Positions 41,687 to 50,218 of a DNA stretch of 64,000 nucleotides are shown piece by piece. Below the pieces are notes generated by a model that did no database searches, had not been told where the DNA came from, and saw nothing but the letters and a program-made list of their open reading frames with translations. The DNA comes from Streptomyces noursei. Its GTDB lineage: Bacteria > Actinomycetota > Actinomycetes > Streptomycetales > Streptomycetaceae. Position numbers and translations under genes: made by a program. The stretch spans positions 1,984,001 through 2,048,000 of the forward strand of contig NZ_CP070326.1 in NCBI RefSeq assembly GCF_016917755.1, given 5' to 3'. Position 1 is the stretch's first letter, and each line of letters begins with the position of its first letter.

Positions 41687-44023
41687 GTGAAACGCCGTAC
41701 AAACGACACCACGAACACCCCCGCCGCCCATACCGACACCGACACCGACACCCATACCGACGCTGACACCCATACCGGCACTGATAGCGACACGGCTACC
41801 GACACCAACCCCGCCCTCTTCCCGGAGCAGTTCGCCCGTACCCGACGCTTCTCTCTTGGTGTGCCCAGGCAGTTCACCGTCTCCCCGGATGGGCGACGGG
41901 TGCTCTTTGTGCGTACCGGGTCGGGCAGCGATCCCGTTGGACGGCTGTGGCAGCACGAGGCAGGTGAGGAGCGGCTGTTGGCCGATCCGGTGGCCCTGGT
42001 GGGCGGGGGTTGCGAAGACGTTCCCGAGGAGGAGCGACTGCGGCGCGAGCGGGCGCGCGAACGTTCCACCGGCGTGGTCGGCTACGCCACCGACGGCGCG
42101 GCGCGGCTGGCGGCGTTCGCACTGTCCGGCACTCTGTGGGTGGTGCCTACGGACGGCGGTGGGCCGTTCGCCGTGCCGACGGCCGGGCCGGTGGTCGATC
42201 CACGGCCGTCGCCGGACGGGCGGCACATCGCGTATGTGAGCGGGCACTGCCTGCACGTCGTCGGGCTGGACGGCGACGACCGGCAAGTGGCGCGGGCGGA
42301 GGGGCCGGACATCTCCTACGGGCTCGCCGAGTATGTCGCCGAGGAGTCGATGGGCCGCTCGCGCGGCTACTGGTGGGCGCCGGACGGCCGCCGCCTCCTG
42401 GTGGCGCGGGTCGACACCGCCCCGGTGGCGCGACGGTACCTCAGCGACCCGGCGGACCCGGCCCGGCCGCCGCAGGTGGTCCGCTATCCGTCGGCGGGCA
42501 CCGCCAACGCTGAGGTGACGCTGCACCTGCTCACCCTGGACGGCGACCGCACGGAGGTCTCCTGGGACCGCACGGCGTACGAGTACGTCGTCGATGCGGG
42601 CTGGGACGCGCACGGCCCGTTCGTGGCCGTGCAGAGCCGGGACCAGCGAGTGGTGCGCACCCTGGCGGTCGATCCGATGACCGGCGCCACCGAGGTGCGG
42701 CACGAGCGGACCGATCCCGCCTGGGTGGAGTTGGTGCCCGGTACCCCGGCCCGGACGGCCTCCGGCGCCCTGGTGCTCCCGGAGGACGCGGACGGTACCC
42801 GCTGGCTGACCGTGGGCGGGCGGCGGGTCACGCCCGAGGGACTGCAGCTGCGCGAGGTGCTGGGCGTCGAGGGCGAGCGGGTGCTGTTCGCGGCGAGCGA
42901 CGACCCGGCAGAGACCCATGTGTGGTGCCATGAACCCGGCGTCGGATGCCGCCGGTTGAGCCGGGACCCGGGTGTATGGACCGGCACCGGGCGCGGCGGG
43001 ACGACCGTCCTGGCGGGCCTGACGCCGCGGGGACACGAGGTGTGCGTCATACGGGGCGAGGCCGAACCGGCCACACCTGCACCCTCCCGGCAGCCCTCAC
43101 AGCAGCCGTCACGACAGCCGTCGCAAGAGCCTTCGCAGCGGCCGTCGCAGCGGCGCTCCGCGCAGCCTGCAGAGCCGACTTCAGCGCGGGCCTTCGTGGC
43201 CCTCGCCTCACTCGCCGAGGAGCCGGTGGTCACGCCGCGGCCGCTCCACCTCACCCTCGGGGAACGGGAGTTGCGTGCGGCCCTGTACTTGCCGGCCTGG
43301 CACCGGCCGGGCACCGGGAAGCTGCCGGTCCTGCTCGACCCGTACGGCGGGCCGGGGCTCCAGCTCGCCGTACGGGCGCGGGGGTGGACCGGTTGCGTGT
43401 CCCAGTGGTTCGCCGAACAGGGTTTCGCGGTCCTGGTGGTGGATGGACGGGGCACTCCGGGACGGGGGCCGGTCTGGGAGAAGGCGGTGCACGGTGACCA
43501 GTTGGGTCCGGCGCTGGAGGACCAGGTGGACGCGGTGCGTGCCGCCGGGGAGCGCTTCGTCGACCTGGATCTCGGGAGGGTGGCGATCCGGGGCTGGTCG
43601 TTCGGCGGGTTCCTGGCCGCCGCGGCCGTCCTGCACCGCCCGGACGTCTTCCACGCGGCGGTCGCCGGTGCCCCGCCCACCGATCAGCGGATGTACGACA
43701 CCCACTGGAAGGAGCGGTTCCTGGGCCATCCCGATACGCACCCGGAGAACTACGCGCGTTCCTCGCTGGCCGGCGACGGCCATCTGTTGCGCCGCCCGCT
43801 GATGCTCATCCACGGGTTGGCGGACGACAACGTCGCCGTCGCGCACACCCTGCGCTTCTCGGCCGAACTGCTGGCGGCGGGCCGCCCGCACACCGTGCTG
43901 CCGCTGCCGGGGGCCACCCACCTGCCCGCCGACGACGCGGTCAACGCCAATTTGCTGCGCGTCCAACGCGACTTCCTCAAGGACGCGCTGCCCGCCCCCG
44001 GGGAGGCCGCCACCAGGACGTGA
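41687..44023 (+). CDS. S9 family prolyl oligopeptidase/dipeptidyl peptidase IV-like
   Basis: A 778-residue serine peptidase with an N-terminal beta-propeller (repeats such as SPDGRRVLFVRTGSG and APDGRRLLVARVD) and an alpha/beta-hydrolase domain: oxyanion-side LDPYGGPGLQ, nucleophile GWSFGGF, acid in IHGLADDNV and His in LPGATHL. GTG 41687 is preferred (GGAGG 8 bp upstream); an in-frame ATG lies five codons earlier. There is no signal peptide, so it is probably cytoplasmic. Two simple-sequence stretches are unusual: Thr/Asp repeats within the first 45 residues and PSRQPSQQPSRQPSQEPSQR between propeller and hydrolase. Confidence 0.9.
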   Translation: MKRRTNDTTNTPAAHTDTDTDTHTDADTHTGTDSDTATDTNPALFPEQFARTRRFSLGVPRQFTVSPDGRRVLFVRTGSGSDPVGRLWQHEAGEERLLADPVALVGGGCEDVPEEERLRRERARERSTGVVGYATDGAARLAAFALSGTLWVVPTDGGGPFAVPTAGPVVDPRPSPDGRHIAYVSGHCLHVVGLDGDDRQVARAEGPDISYGLAEYVAEESMGRSRGYWWAPDGRRLLVARVDTAPVARRYLSDPADPARPPQVVRYPSAGTANAEVTLHLLTLDGDRTEVSWDRTAYEYVVDAGWDAHGPFVAVQSRDQRVVRTLAVDPMTGATEVRHERTDPAWVELVPGTPARTASGALVLPEDADGTRWLTVGGRRVTPEGLQLREVLGVEGERVLFAASDDPAETHVWCHEPGVGCRRLSRDPGVWTGTGRGGTTVLAGLTPRGHEVCVIRGEAEPATPAPSRQPSQQPSRQPSQEPSQRPSQRRSAQPAEPTSARAFVALASLAEEPVVTPRPLHLTLGERELRAALYLPAWHRPGTGKLPVLLDPYGGPGLQLAVRARGWTGCVSQWFAEQGFAVLVVDGRGTPGRGPVWEKAVHGDQLGPALEDQVDAVRAAGERFVDLDLGRVAIRGWSFGGFLAAAAVLHRPDVFHAAVAGAPPTDQRMYDTHWKERFLGHPDTHPENYARSSLAGDGHLLRRPLMLIHGLADDNVAVAHTLRFSAELLAAGRPHTVLPLPGATHLPADDAVNANLLRVQRDFLKDALPAPGEAATRT

Positions 44024-44064
44024 CGCCCGGGGGCGCCGGGGCACCGAGGCATCGGGGCGCCGGG

Positions 44065-44709
44065 TCAGCGGGCGCGCTTCGGGCGCTGCCAGTTGGTGAG
44101 GACGGCCTCGGTGGTCGTCACGGTGGCCACCAGGGCGAGGGTGTTGCGGATCATCGCGGGGGTGTAGTCGGCGGGCACCCCCGCGATGGCGTCGGCCGGG
44201 ACCACCGCCGTGTAGCCGAGGTTGACCGCGTCGAACACGGCATTCGGGATCGCCACGTTGGCCGAGACCCCGGTGACGACGAGCGTGCGGCAGCCGAAGT
44301 TGCGCAGCAGCGCGTCCACATCGGTGCCGGCGAGCGGGGAGAGCCCGTGCAGTCTGCGCGCCACCAGGTCGTCCTCCGACACCGGTATGGGGTCGGCGAC
44401 GCGCACCGCGGTGGACCCGGTGATCTGCCGCACCGGCAGCCGCTCGGCCGCCCGGAAGAGCCGGGCGTTGTGGTTGGCGCCGCGGCCGTCGGGACGCCGT
44501 TCGGCGATCGCGTGCAGCACCTGGACACCGGCGCCGTGGGCGGCCGACACCAGCCGGGCGATGCGCACCAACGCCCCTGAGGTGCGGGCGACTTCGGCGA
44601 GTTCGGGCAGGGCGCTGTCGGGGCCGACCACGCCGCGCTGGCACTCGACGGTGAGCAGCACCGTCGTGGCCGGGTCCAGCTGCTCGGCGAGCCGGGCGTC
44701 CGAAGGCAT
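44065..44709 (-). CDS. Isochorismatase-like hydrolase lacking the catalytic Cys
   Basis: A 214-residue protein of the isochorismatase/nicotinamidase fold. The region that normally reads V-T-G-x-x-T-x-x-C-V is LVVTGVSANVAIPNAVFD, so the nucleophilic Cys is Ala; the usual first Asp (VVDMQ) is Glu in LLTVECQRGVV. True isochorismatases lack this Cys too, but nicotinamidase-type activity is unlikely. AGAGGGG precedes ATG 44709. It is divergent from a PPOX gene, with a palindrome between them. Function unknown. Confidence 0.82.
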   Translation of the reverse strand: MPSDARLAEQLDPATTVLLTVECQRGVVGPDSALPELAEVARTSGALVRIARLVSAAHGAGVQVLHAIAERRPDGRGANHNARLFRAAERLPVRQITGSTAVRVADPIPVSEDDLVARRLHGLSPLAGTDVDALLRNFGCRTLVVTGVSANVAIPNAVFDAVNLGYTAVVPADAIAGVPADYTPAMIRNTLALVATVTTTEAVLTNWQRPKRAR

Positions 44710-44852
44710 CGGCAATCCCCTCTGCACGTTCCGTCTGTGTTCCCCCTGCGGGCGTCGCGCCGGTGTCCTCCCGTACGGGCGGATGCCGGCGCGGCGGGCC
44801 GGAAGGCGCGAGCGTATCGACCATTGCGTCCGGCAGGAAGAGCCCCCATGAT

Positions 44853-44871
44853 TTCTGACACACCATCAGAA
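44853..44871. promoter_or_regulatory. Palindromic operator upstream of the PPOX gene
   Basis: TTCTGACACACCATCAGAA has TTCTGA/TCAGAA arms around 7 bp, 20 bp before the PPOX start and in the divergent promoter region. Nearly the same word, CTGACAAACCATCAG, occurs at 61113-61127 before an SRPBCC gene. A TetR- or GntR-type dimer site is likely. Confidence 0.65.
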
Positions 44872-44890
44872 TCAGCGAGGGGCGGCGAGG

Positions 44891-45409
44891 ATGACCGAAA
44901 CACCGCGCGCGCAGCACACACCCCGCACGGACGGCACATCCCGGTCGACCGCGCCCCAGCGCCGAGGCCGCCGGATCATGATGACCCCGGCCGAACTCGA
45001 CGCCTTTCTGGCGTCCCAGCGGACCTGCCGGGTCGCCACGGTCGGCGGATGCGGCACGCCGCACCTGGGCGCACTGTGGTTCGTCTGGGACGGGACGGCG
45101 CTCTGGCTGTACTCGATCACCCGCAGCAAGCGGTGGGCGCAGCTGCGCAAGGACCCGCGGATCGCGGTGCTGGTGGACGACGGGCACGACTACGGCGAGC
45201 TGCGCGGCGCCGAACTGACCGGCCTCGCGGAGTTCGTCGGCGAAGCGCCGCGCATCGGAGAACCCTGCCCGGAACTGATCACTCCGGAAAGCCTGTTCAC
45301 ACGGAAGTACTTCGGGCTCGCGGAGATGCCGCACGACGGCCGGCACGCCTGGCTGCGGCTGGCGCCCGAGTCGGTGGTGTCCTGGGACTTCCGCAAAATC
45401 CCGGGCTGA
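44891..45409 (+). CDS. PPOX-class FMN/F420-dependent oxidoreductase
   Basis: A 172-residue split-barrel flavin/deazaflavin protein of the pyridoxamine-phosphate-oxidase superfamily: LASQRTCRVATVGGCGTPHL, ALWFVWDGTALWLYS, SKRWAQLRKDPRIAVLVDDG. The pattern fits F420- or FMN-dependent reductases of unknown substrate. The first 28 residues form a polar extension. The ATG at 44891 has GGCGAGG immediately upstream; an internal ATG ATG (from MMTPAELD) is an alternative start. The operator at 44853-44871 probably controls it. Confidence 0.82.
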   Translation: MTETPRAQHTPRTDGTSRSTAPQRRGRRIMMTPAELDAFLASQRTCRVATVGGCGTPHLGALWFVWDGTALWLYSITRSKRWAQLRKDPRIAVLVDDGHDYGELRGAELTGLAEFVGEAPRIGEPCPELITPESLFTRKYFGLAEMPHDGRHAWLRLAPESVVSWDFRKIPG

Positions 45410-45613
45410 CCGCTGCCCGTCGCACCGCGACCGGAGGCAAGCCGGCCACCACCGCACGAGCCGAGTTATCCACAGGCCGGCAGCCCGTCGATCACAATCT
45501 CCGCGGTCTCTGCGAGAGTGGATCCGTCAGCCCGTTCCGCGCGGCGGCGCGTGCGGGATGGGGACAGCTCCGGCCCACCCGGCCGGGCAGCCGACGAGAT
45601 CGAAGGAGACCCG

Positions 45614-47122
45614 GTGAACGTGCTCTTCCCCGCACTGCGCGACGGCTCGCCCACCCCCGCGCTGCGCTTCGGCGACCGCGCACTCGACTACCGCCAACTG
45701 GCCGCGGTGGTCGGCCCGCTCGCCGAGCGGATCGGCTCGCTGGCCCCAGGTGGCGGTCCGGCCCGGATCGCGGTCTGGGCGACGCCGACGCTGGAGACCT
45801 CCGTGGGGGTCATCGCCGCGCTGCTCGCCGGCGTGGCCGCGGTGCCGGTGAACCCCAAGATCGGCGAGCGCGAGCTGACGCACATCGTGACGGACAGCGC
45901 CCCCGCCCTCGTCGTGGCCGAGCCGGGCACCGTCCTCCCCGGCCCGCTGGCCGCCCTCCCCCGTCTCGACGTGGAGATCACCGAGCCCGCCGCGGAGCCG
46001 GCGCCCCACCCACTCCCCCTGGAGCCGGGCGACGAGTCCCCGGCCCTGATCGTCTACACCTCCGGCACGACCGGCCCGCCCAAGGGCGTCGTCCTCCCCC
46101 GTCGGGCCCTCGCCCACACCCTCGACGCGCTGGCGGACACCTGGCAGTGGACGGCCGAGGACGTGCTGGTGCACGCCCTGCCGCTGTTCCACGTCCACGG
46201 CCTGATCCTGGGCATCCTGGGCCCGCTGCGCCGCGGCGGCAGCGTCCACCACCTGGGCCGCTTCAGCGCCGAAGGCGTCGCCCGGGAACTGTCCGCGGAA
46301 GGCACGATGCTCTTCGGCGTACCGACGATGTACCACCGGCTCGCCCTGGAGGCCGGCGAGAATCCGGCCCTCGCCAAGGCACTGGGCCGCGCCCGACTGC
46401 TGGTCTCCGGCTCCGCCGCGCTGCCCCTCACCGACCACGAACGACTCACCGCGGCCACCGGCCGCCGGGTGATCGAGCGCTACGGCATGACCGAGACGCT
46501 GATGAACACCAGCGTGCGCGCGGACGGCCCCGATGCCACCGGCACGGTCGGCGTCCCCCTCCCCGGTGTCTACGTCCGCCTCGTCGACGACGCCGGGGAG
46601 GCCATCGAGACGAGCGACGGCGAGACGGTCGGCGAGATCCAGGTGCGGGGCCCCAACCTCTTCTCCGAGTACCTCAACCGCCCCGACGCCACCGCCGCGG
46701 CCTTCGACGGCGGTTGGTTCCGCACCGGCGACATGGCCGTGCGGGACGCCTCCGGGAACTACCGCATCGTCGGCCGCAAGGCCACCGACCTCATCAAGAG
46801 CGGCGGCTACAAGATCGGCGCCGGCGAGATCGAGAACGCGCTGCTGGCCCACCCCGGCGTCGCCGAGGCCGCGGTCACCGGCGAGCCCGACGAGGACCTC
46901 GGAGAGCGGATCGTCGCCTGGATCGTGCCCGCGACCTCCCCCGATCCCGACTCGCGCCCCTCCGCCCAGGAGCTGGCCGACCACGTCGCCCAGCAGCTGG
47001 CCCCCCATAAGCGCCCCCGCGTCGTGCACTTCCTCGAAGCCCTGCCGCGCAACGACATGGGCAAGATCCTCAAGCGCGACCTCCGGGCCACCACACCCAC
47101 GCCGGACGCCGGCCATGCATGA
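45614..47122 (+). CDS. matB: Malonyl-CoA synthetase MatB
   Basis: A 502-residue ANL ligase very similar, as I recall it, to the Streptomyces MatB proteins: YTSGTTGPPKGVVLPRRALA, LPLFHVHGLILGILGPLRRG, RYGMTETLMNTSVRADG, NLFSEYLNRPDATAAAF, and catalytic Lys in RNDMGKILKRDL. It makes malonyl-CoA (and methylmalonyl-CoA) from the free diacid, ATP and CoA. GTG 45614 has AAGGAG 6 bp upstream. Its last 8 bases overlap the carboxyltransferase gene (ATGCATGA), so the pair is coupled and would serve malonyl-CoA metabolism. Confidence 0.9.
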   Translation: MNVLFPALRDGSPTPALRFGDRALDYRQLAAVVGPLAERIGSLAPGGGPARIAVWATPTLETSVGVIAALLAGVAAVPVNPKIGERELTHIVTDSAPALVVAEPGTVLPGPLAALPRLDVEITEPAAEPAPHPLPLEPGDESPALIVYTSGTTGPPKGVVLPRRALAHTLDALADTWQWTAEDVLVHALPLFHVHGLILGILGPLRRGGSVHHLGRFSAEGVARELSAEGTMLFGVPTMYHRLALEAGENPALAKALGRARLLVSGSAALPLTDHERLTAATGRRVIERYGMTETLMNTSVRADGPDATGTVGVPLPGVYVRLVDDAGEAIETSDGETVGEIQVRGPNLFSEYLNRPDATAAAFDGGWFRTGDMAVRDASGNYRIVGRKATDLIKSGGYKIGAGEIENALLAHPGVAEAAVTGEPDEDLGERIVAWIVPATSPDPDSRPSAQELADHVAQQLAPHKRPRVVHFLEALPRNDMGKILKRDLRATTPTPDAGHA

Positions 47123-48527
47123 GCAACCGTCGCACGACGCCACCCCGCCGCCCAGCCTGCGCCTGACGGCCCGTCAAGCCATCGCCGCCGTCACCGACTC
47201 CTACTCCGAACTCACCCCGCCCCTCCCCACCGTCCCCGCGACGCCCGCTCCCCCCGACGGCCCCCTCAACTGGCACGGTTACGACGCCTCCCGGGAGCGC
47301 GCCCGCGCCCGGACCGGCGAGAACGAGTCGGTGCTCACCGCCCTCGCCTCGATCGGAGGCACCGACGCCGTGGTGCTCTCCTTCGAGTTCGGCTTCCTCG
47401 GCGGATCCCTCGGCGAACGCACCGGCGACCTGCTGGAAGCCGCCTACGCCGTGGCACGCGAGCGGCGCCTGCCCCTGGTGACGCTGATCGCGACGGGCGG
47501 CAGCCGGATGCAGGAAGGGATGCGGGCCCTGTCACAACTCCAGCGTGTGGCCCGCCAGTCGGCACTGAACCGCGCCGCGGGACTTCCGCAGATCGCCGTG
47601 CTCCGCGACCCGACCACCGGAGGCGGCTGGGCCACGCTGGGCGCCGGTGCCGATGTGATCCTCGCCCTCCCCAAGGCCCAGGTCGGCTTCGCCGGCTCGC
47701 GGGTACGGCCACCGGACGCCGACCCCCATGCCTACTCCGCCGAGGGCCAGTTCGCCGCCGGCCAGGTCGACGCCGTGGTCCCCGCCGACGCCCTCCGCGC
47801 CACACTCCGACGCTGGCTCCCGCTGCTCTCCGACACACAAGGCCCATCGGCCGAAACACCCTCCCCGGCCCCCGTCCCCGCCGCGCTGGGTACCACTGCT
47901 CTCCCCACCACCGGCTGGGACGCGGTGGGCCGTGCCCGCGACACCCACCGCCCACGCGCCGAGGCCTATCTACGGGCGTACTTCGACAGCTGGGAGGAGA
48001 TCAGCGGCGACCGGTGCGGCGGACGCGACCCCGGCATGCGCTGCGGATTCGGCCACCGCGAAGGCCGCACCATCGCCTTCGCCGCCCAGTGCGGCACCGC
48101 CACCCGCCCGGCCGGCTTCCGCACCGCGACCCGACTGATACGACTCGCGGACCGACTCGGCATCCCCGTCCTCACCCTCGTGGACACCCCAGGCGCCGCC
48201 AACGACGCGGACGCCGAACGCGCGGGGGCCGGCGCAGCCATCGCCGACACCTTCGCCGCGCTCGCCTCCGCCCGCGTCCCGGTCACCTCACTCCTCATCG
48301 GCGAAGGCGGATCCGGCGGCGCACTCGCCCTGGCCGCGCCGAACCGCCTGTGGGCCACCCCCGACAGCTACTTCTCCGTCATCGCCCCCGAACTGGCCGC
48401 CGCCATCCTCAAACGCTCCCCCGCCGAAGCCCAACACACCGCCAACCAACTCCACATCCGCCCACAGGACTTGCTCGACCTCGGCATCATCCAGTCCATC
48501 GCCACCTCGGAGCCCGGACCCGGGTGA
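47115..48527 (+). CDS. Carboxyltransferase-domain protein (AccD/A-like)
   Basis: A 470-residue protein with both halves of a biotin-dependent carboxyltransferase: an N-terminal AccD-like crotonase domain (VLSFEFGFLGGSLGERTG, IATGGSRMQEGMRALSQL, RDPTTGGGWATLGAGADVI) and a C-terminal AccA-like domain (TLVDTPGAANDADAERAG, IGEGGSGGALALAAPNRLW). The zinc finger of AccD is absent. It overlaps matB, suggesting a malonate/malonyl-CoA role such as decarboxylation or carboxyl transfer. A separate biotin carrier or carboxylase is not nearby. Confidence 0.85.
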   Translation: MHEQPSHDATPPPSLRLTARQAIAAVTDSYSELTPPLPTVPATPAPPDGPLNWHGYDASRERARARTGENESVLTALASIGGTDAVVLSFEFGFLGGSLGERTGDLLEAAYAVARERRLPLVTLIATGGSRMQEGMRALSQLQRVARQSALNRAAGLPQIAVLRDPTTGGGWATLGAGADVILALPKAQVGFAGSRVRPPDADPHAYSAEGQFAAGQVDAVVPADALRATLRRWLPLLSDTQGPSAETPSPAPVPAALGTTALPTTGWDAVGRARDTHRPRAEAYLRAYFDSWEEISGDRCGGRDPGMRCGFGHREGRTIAFAAQCGTATRPAGFRTATRLIRLADRLGIPVLTLVDTPGAANDADAERAGAGAAIADTFAALASARVPVTSLLIGEGGSGGALALAAPNRLWATPDSYFSVIAPELAAAILKRSPAEAQHTANQLHIRPQDLLDLGIIQSIATSEPGPG

Positions 48528-49180
48528 CACCAAGCCCCAGCCGTGAGCAAGCGGACAACCCGCGGCAGGGCCGAACCGGTACTTCCCAGGAACGCCCGCT
48601 CCCACGACCTGGGAGGCTCGCAAGCTGGGGAGACTCACAGACCTGGAGCGCACCAGAGGAGGACAACTGGCTCACATCGGGGATGACTGGCCCGCACCGG
48701 AGGGGGAGGGGACTGGCCCACACCGGGGCGACTGGTTCGCGTCGGGACGAGTGGCTCACCCTGACGGTGACTGGCTCGCGTCCGAAGCTGGCTCACGCCG
48801 GTGAGAGTGACTGGCTCACTCACGGGACAGCCGGACACGGCCTGACGCAGCCGAACACGATTCAAACTGACCCGTCTCGATCGGGAACGAGCACGGCCGG
48901 GCACGACACGGCCAGGCGCGGCCGGGCTGGCGACGTACGGCCAGGCATGCCCGAGCACGCCAGGCACCCCCAACTGCCCTCAGGGAACCGACGTCTACCT
49001 GGGGCACGGGCACGGGGAATCCCCCATGGAATCGCGCAGGGGGACGAGCAATCCCGCGACGACGGTGGAGGGGGTGGGTGGGGAGGGGCGGGGGGAGGGG
49101 GGAGGGGGGAGGGGGCTGGCGGGGGGGGAGAGCGCAAGCAGCACTCGCCCACCACAGCCACCGCCCACCCCACCACCCCC
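48528..49180. repeat. Gene-free region with degenerate repeats and a G-run/C-run pair
   Basis: No ORF can be supported. Positions 48660-48840 hold about eight imperfect copies of a unit with core GACTGGCTCAC (variants GACTGGCCCGC, GAGTGGCTCAC, GACTGGTTCGC), spaced irregularly at 17-30 bp. Positions 48890-48975 hold several ACGGCCAGGC/CGGCCGGGC words. From 49065 to 49129 the plus strand is almost pure G with single A/T/C breaks, and from 49148 to 49240 almost pure C, extending into the LysR gene's end. The two runs could pair or form G-quadruplexes. Confidence 0.7.
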
Positions 49181-50143
49181 TCAGCCCTCTCCCCCAACCC
49201 CAGCCCCACCCCCCGAACGGCCCCCTTCCCCATCCATCCCGGCCTCCACGCGCTCCCCGGCCCTCTGGAGCGCTGCCACGGCCGCCCGGATCGAGGGTCT
49301 GCGATCGGCGTCCGCGCGCCAGATGGCATAGACATGCCGCCGCATGGGATGGCGTACCGGCACCACACTCACGCCGTCCGGCACCGGCCCGCGCCCCAGC
49401 CGCGGCGCCACCGCGACACCCAACCCGGCCGCGATCAGGGCGAGCTGAGTGTGATGCTCCTCGACCAGGTGCGCGATACGCGGCTCCACCCCCTTGCTGC
49501 GCAGCGTGAAGATCAGCCAGTCATGGCAGAACCCCGCCTGCGGCCAGGAGATCCACTCGTCGCCCGTGAACTCCTCCAACTCCACGAACTTCCGCCCGGC
49601 CAGTGGATGGTCCGACGGCATCGCCACATCCGAGGGGTCGTCGAGCAGCGGCGCCTTCGCCAGCCCCTCGGGCAGCGACAGCGGCCGGTTGTACCAGTCG
49701 AGTACGACGGCCAGATCGACGTCACCGCGGACCACACCGCGCACCGAGTCGTCCGGTTCCATCTCCCGTAGTCGCGGGCGGAGTTGCGGATGTTCAGCGC
49801 GCAACGCGGCGAGCGCGGACGGGAAGAGTCCGCGCGCCGCGGTCGGGAAAGCGCTCATCCGCAGCTCGCCCACGGGCTGACCGCGATGCGCCTCCAGTTC
49901 GGCCTGCGCCAGCTCCACCTGGGAGAGGATGCGCGCCGCATGGTCGGCGAGCAGCCGACCGGCGTCGGTCAGTCGGATTCCCCGCCCGTTCTTCGCCAGT
50001 AGCTGCTGTCCGGTCTCGCGTTCCAGCTTGGCGATCTGCTGGGAGACCGCCGAGGTCGTCACATGCAGCCCTTCGGCTGCCGCGCTGACCGAACCGTGCC
50101 GGGCGATGGCGAACAGAGTCCGTAGCCGATCAAGGTTCAACAT
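49181..50143 (-). CDS. LysR-family transcriptional regulator
   Basis: A 320-residue LysR protein with an N-terminal winged helix (LRTLFAIARHGSVSAAAEGL, TTSAVSQQIAKLERETGQ) and a C-terminal substrate-binding domain (GELRMSAFPTAARGLFPSAL). The last 25 residues are Gly-rich because the gene runs into the C-run region. ATG 50143 has no ribosome site and may be leaderless. It is divergent from an EamA exporter with an operator-like repeat between, the usual layout of a LysR regulator and its target. Confidence 0.9.
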   Translation of the reverse strand: MLNLDRLRTLFAIARHGSVSAAAEGLHVTTSAVSQQIAKLERETGQQLLAKNGRGIRLTDAGRLLADHAARILSQVELAQAELEAHRGQPVGELRMSAFPTAARGLFPSALAALRAEHPQLRPRLREMEPDDSVRGVVRGDVDLAVVLDWYNRPLSLPEGLAKAPLLDDPSDVAMPSDHPLAGRKFVELEEFTGDEWISWPQAGFCHDWLIFTLRSKGVEPRIAHLVEEHHTQLALIAAGLGVAVAPRLGRGPVPDGVSVVPVRHPMRRHVYAIWRADADRRPSIRAAVAALQRAGERVEAGMDGEGGRSGGGAGVGGEG

Positions 50144-50145
50144 AT

Positions 50146-50176
50146 AAGTAATGCTAAGCGATACCTGCCATTAATT
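50146..50176. promoter_or_regulatory. LysR-type operator between lysR and EamA genes
   Basis: AAGTAATG and CATTAATT are inverted (7 of 8 matches) around 15 bp in a short AT-rich gap, containing T-N11-A words as expected of LysR sites. Confidence 0.5.
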
Positions 50177-50218
50177 CTCACTTGTGCTACGAATTTGAAT
50201 CCCTGCATCGTAGACGCC

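Noticed and set aside
48660..48840. CRISPR array
   Set aside because: Repeat spacing and sequence are too irregular, spacers of uniform length are lacking and no cas gene is present.
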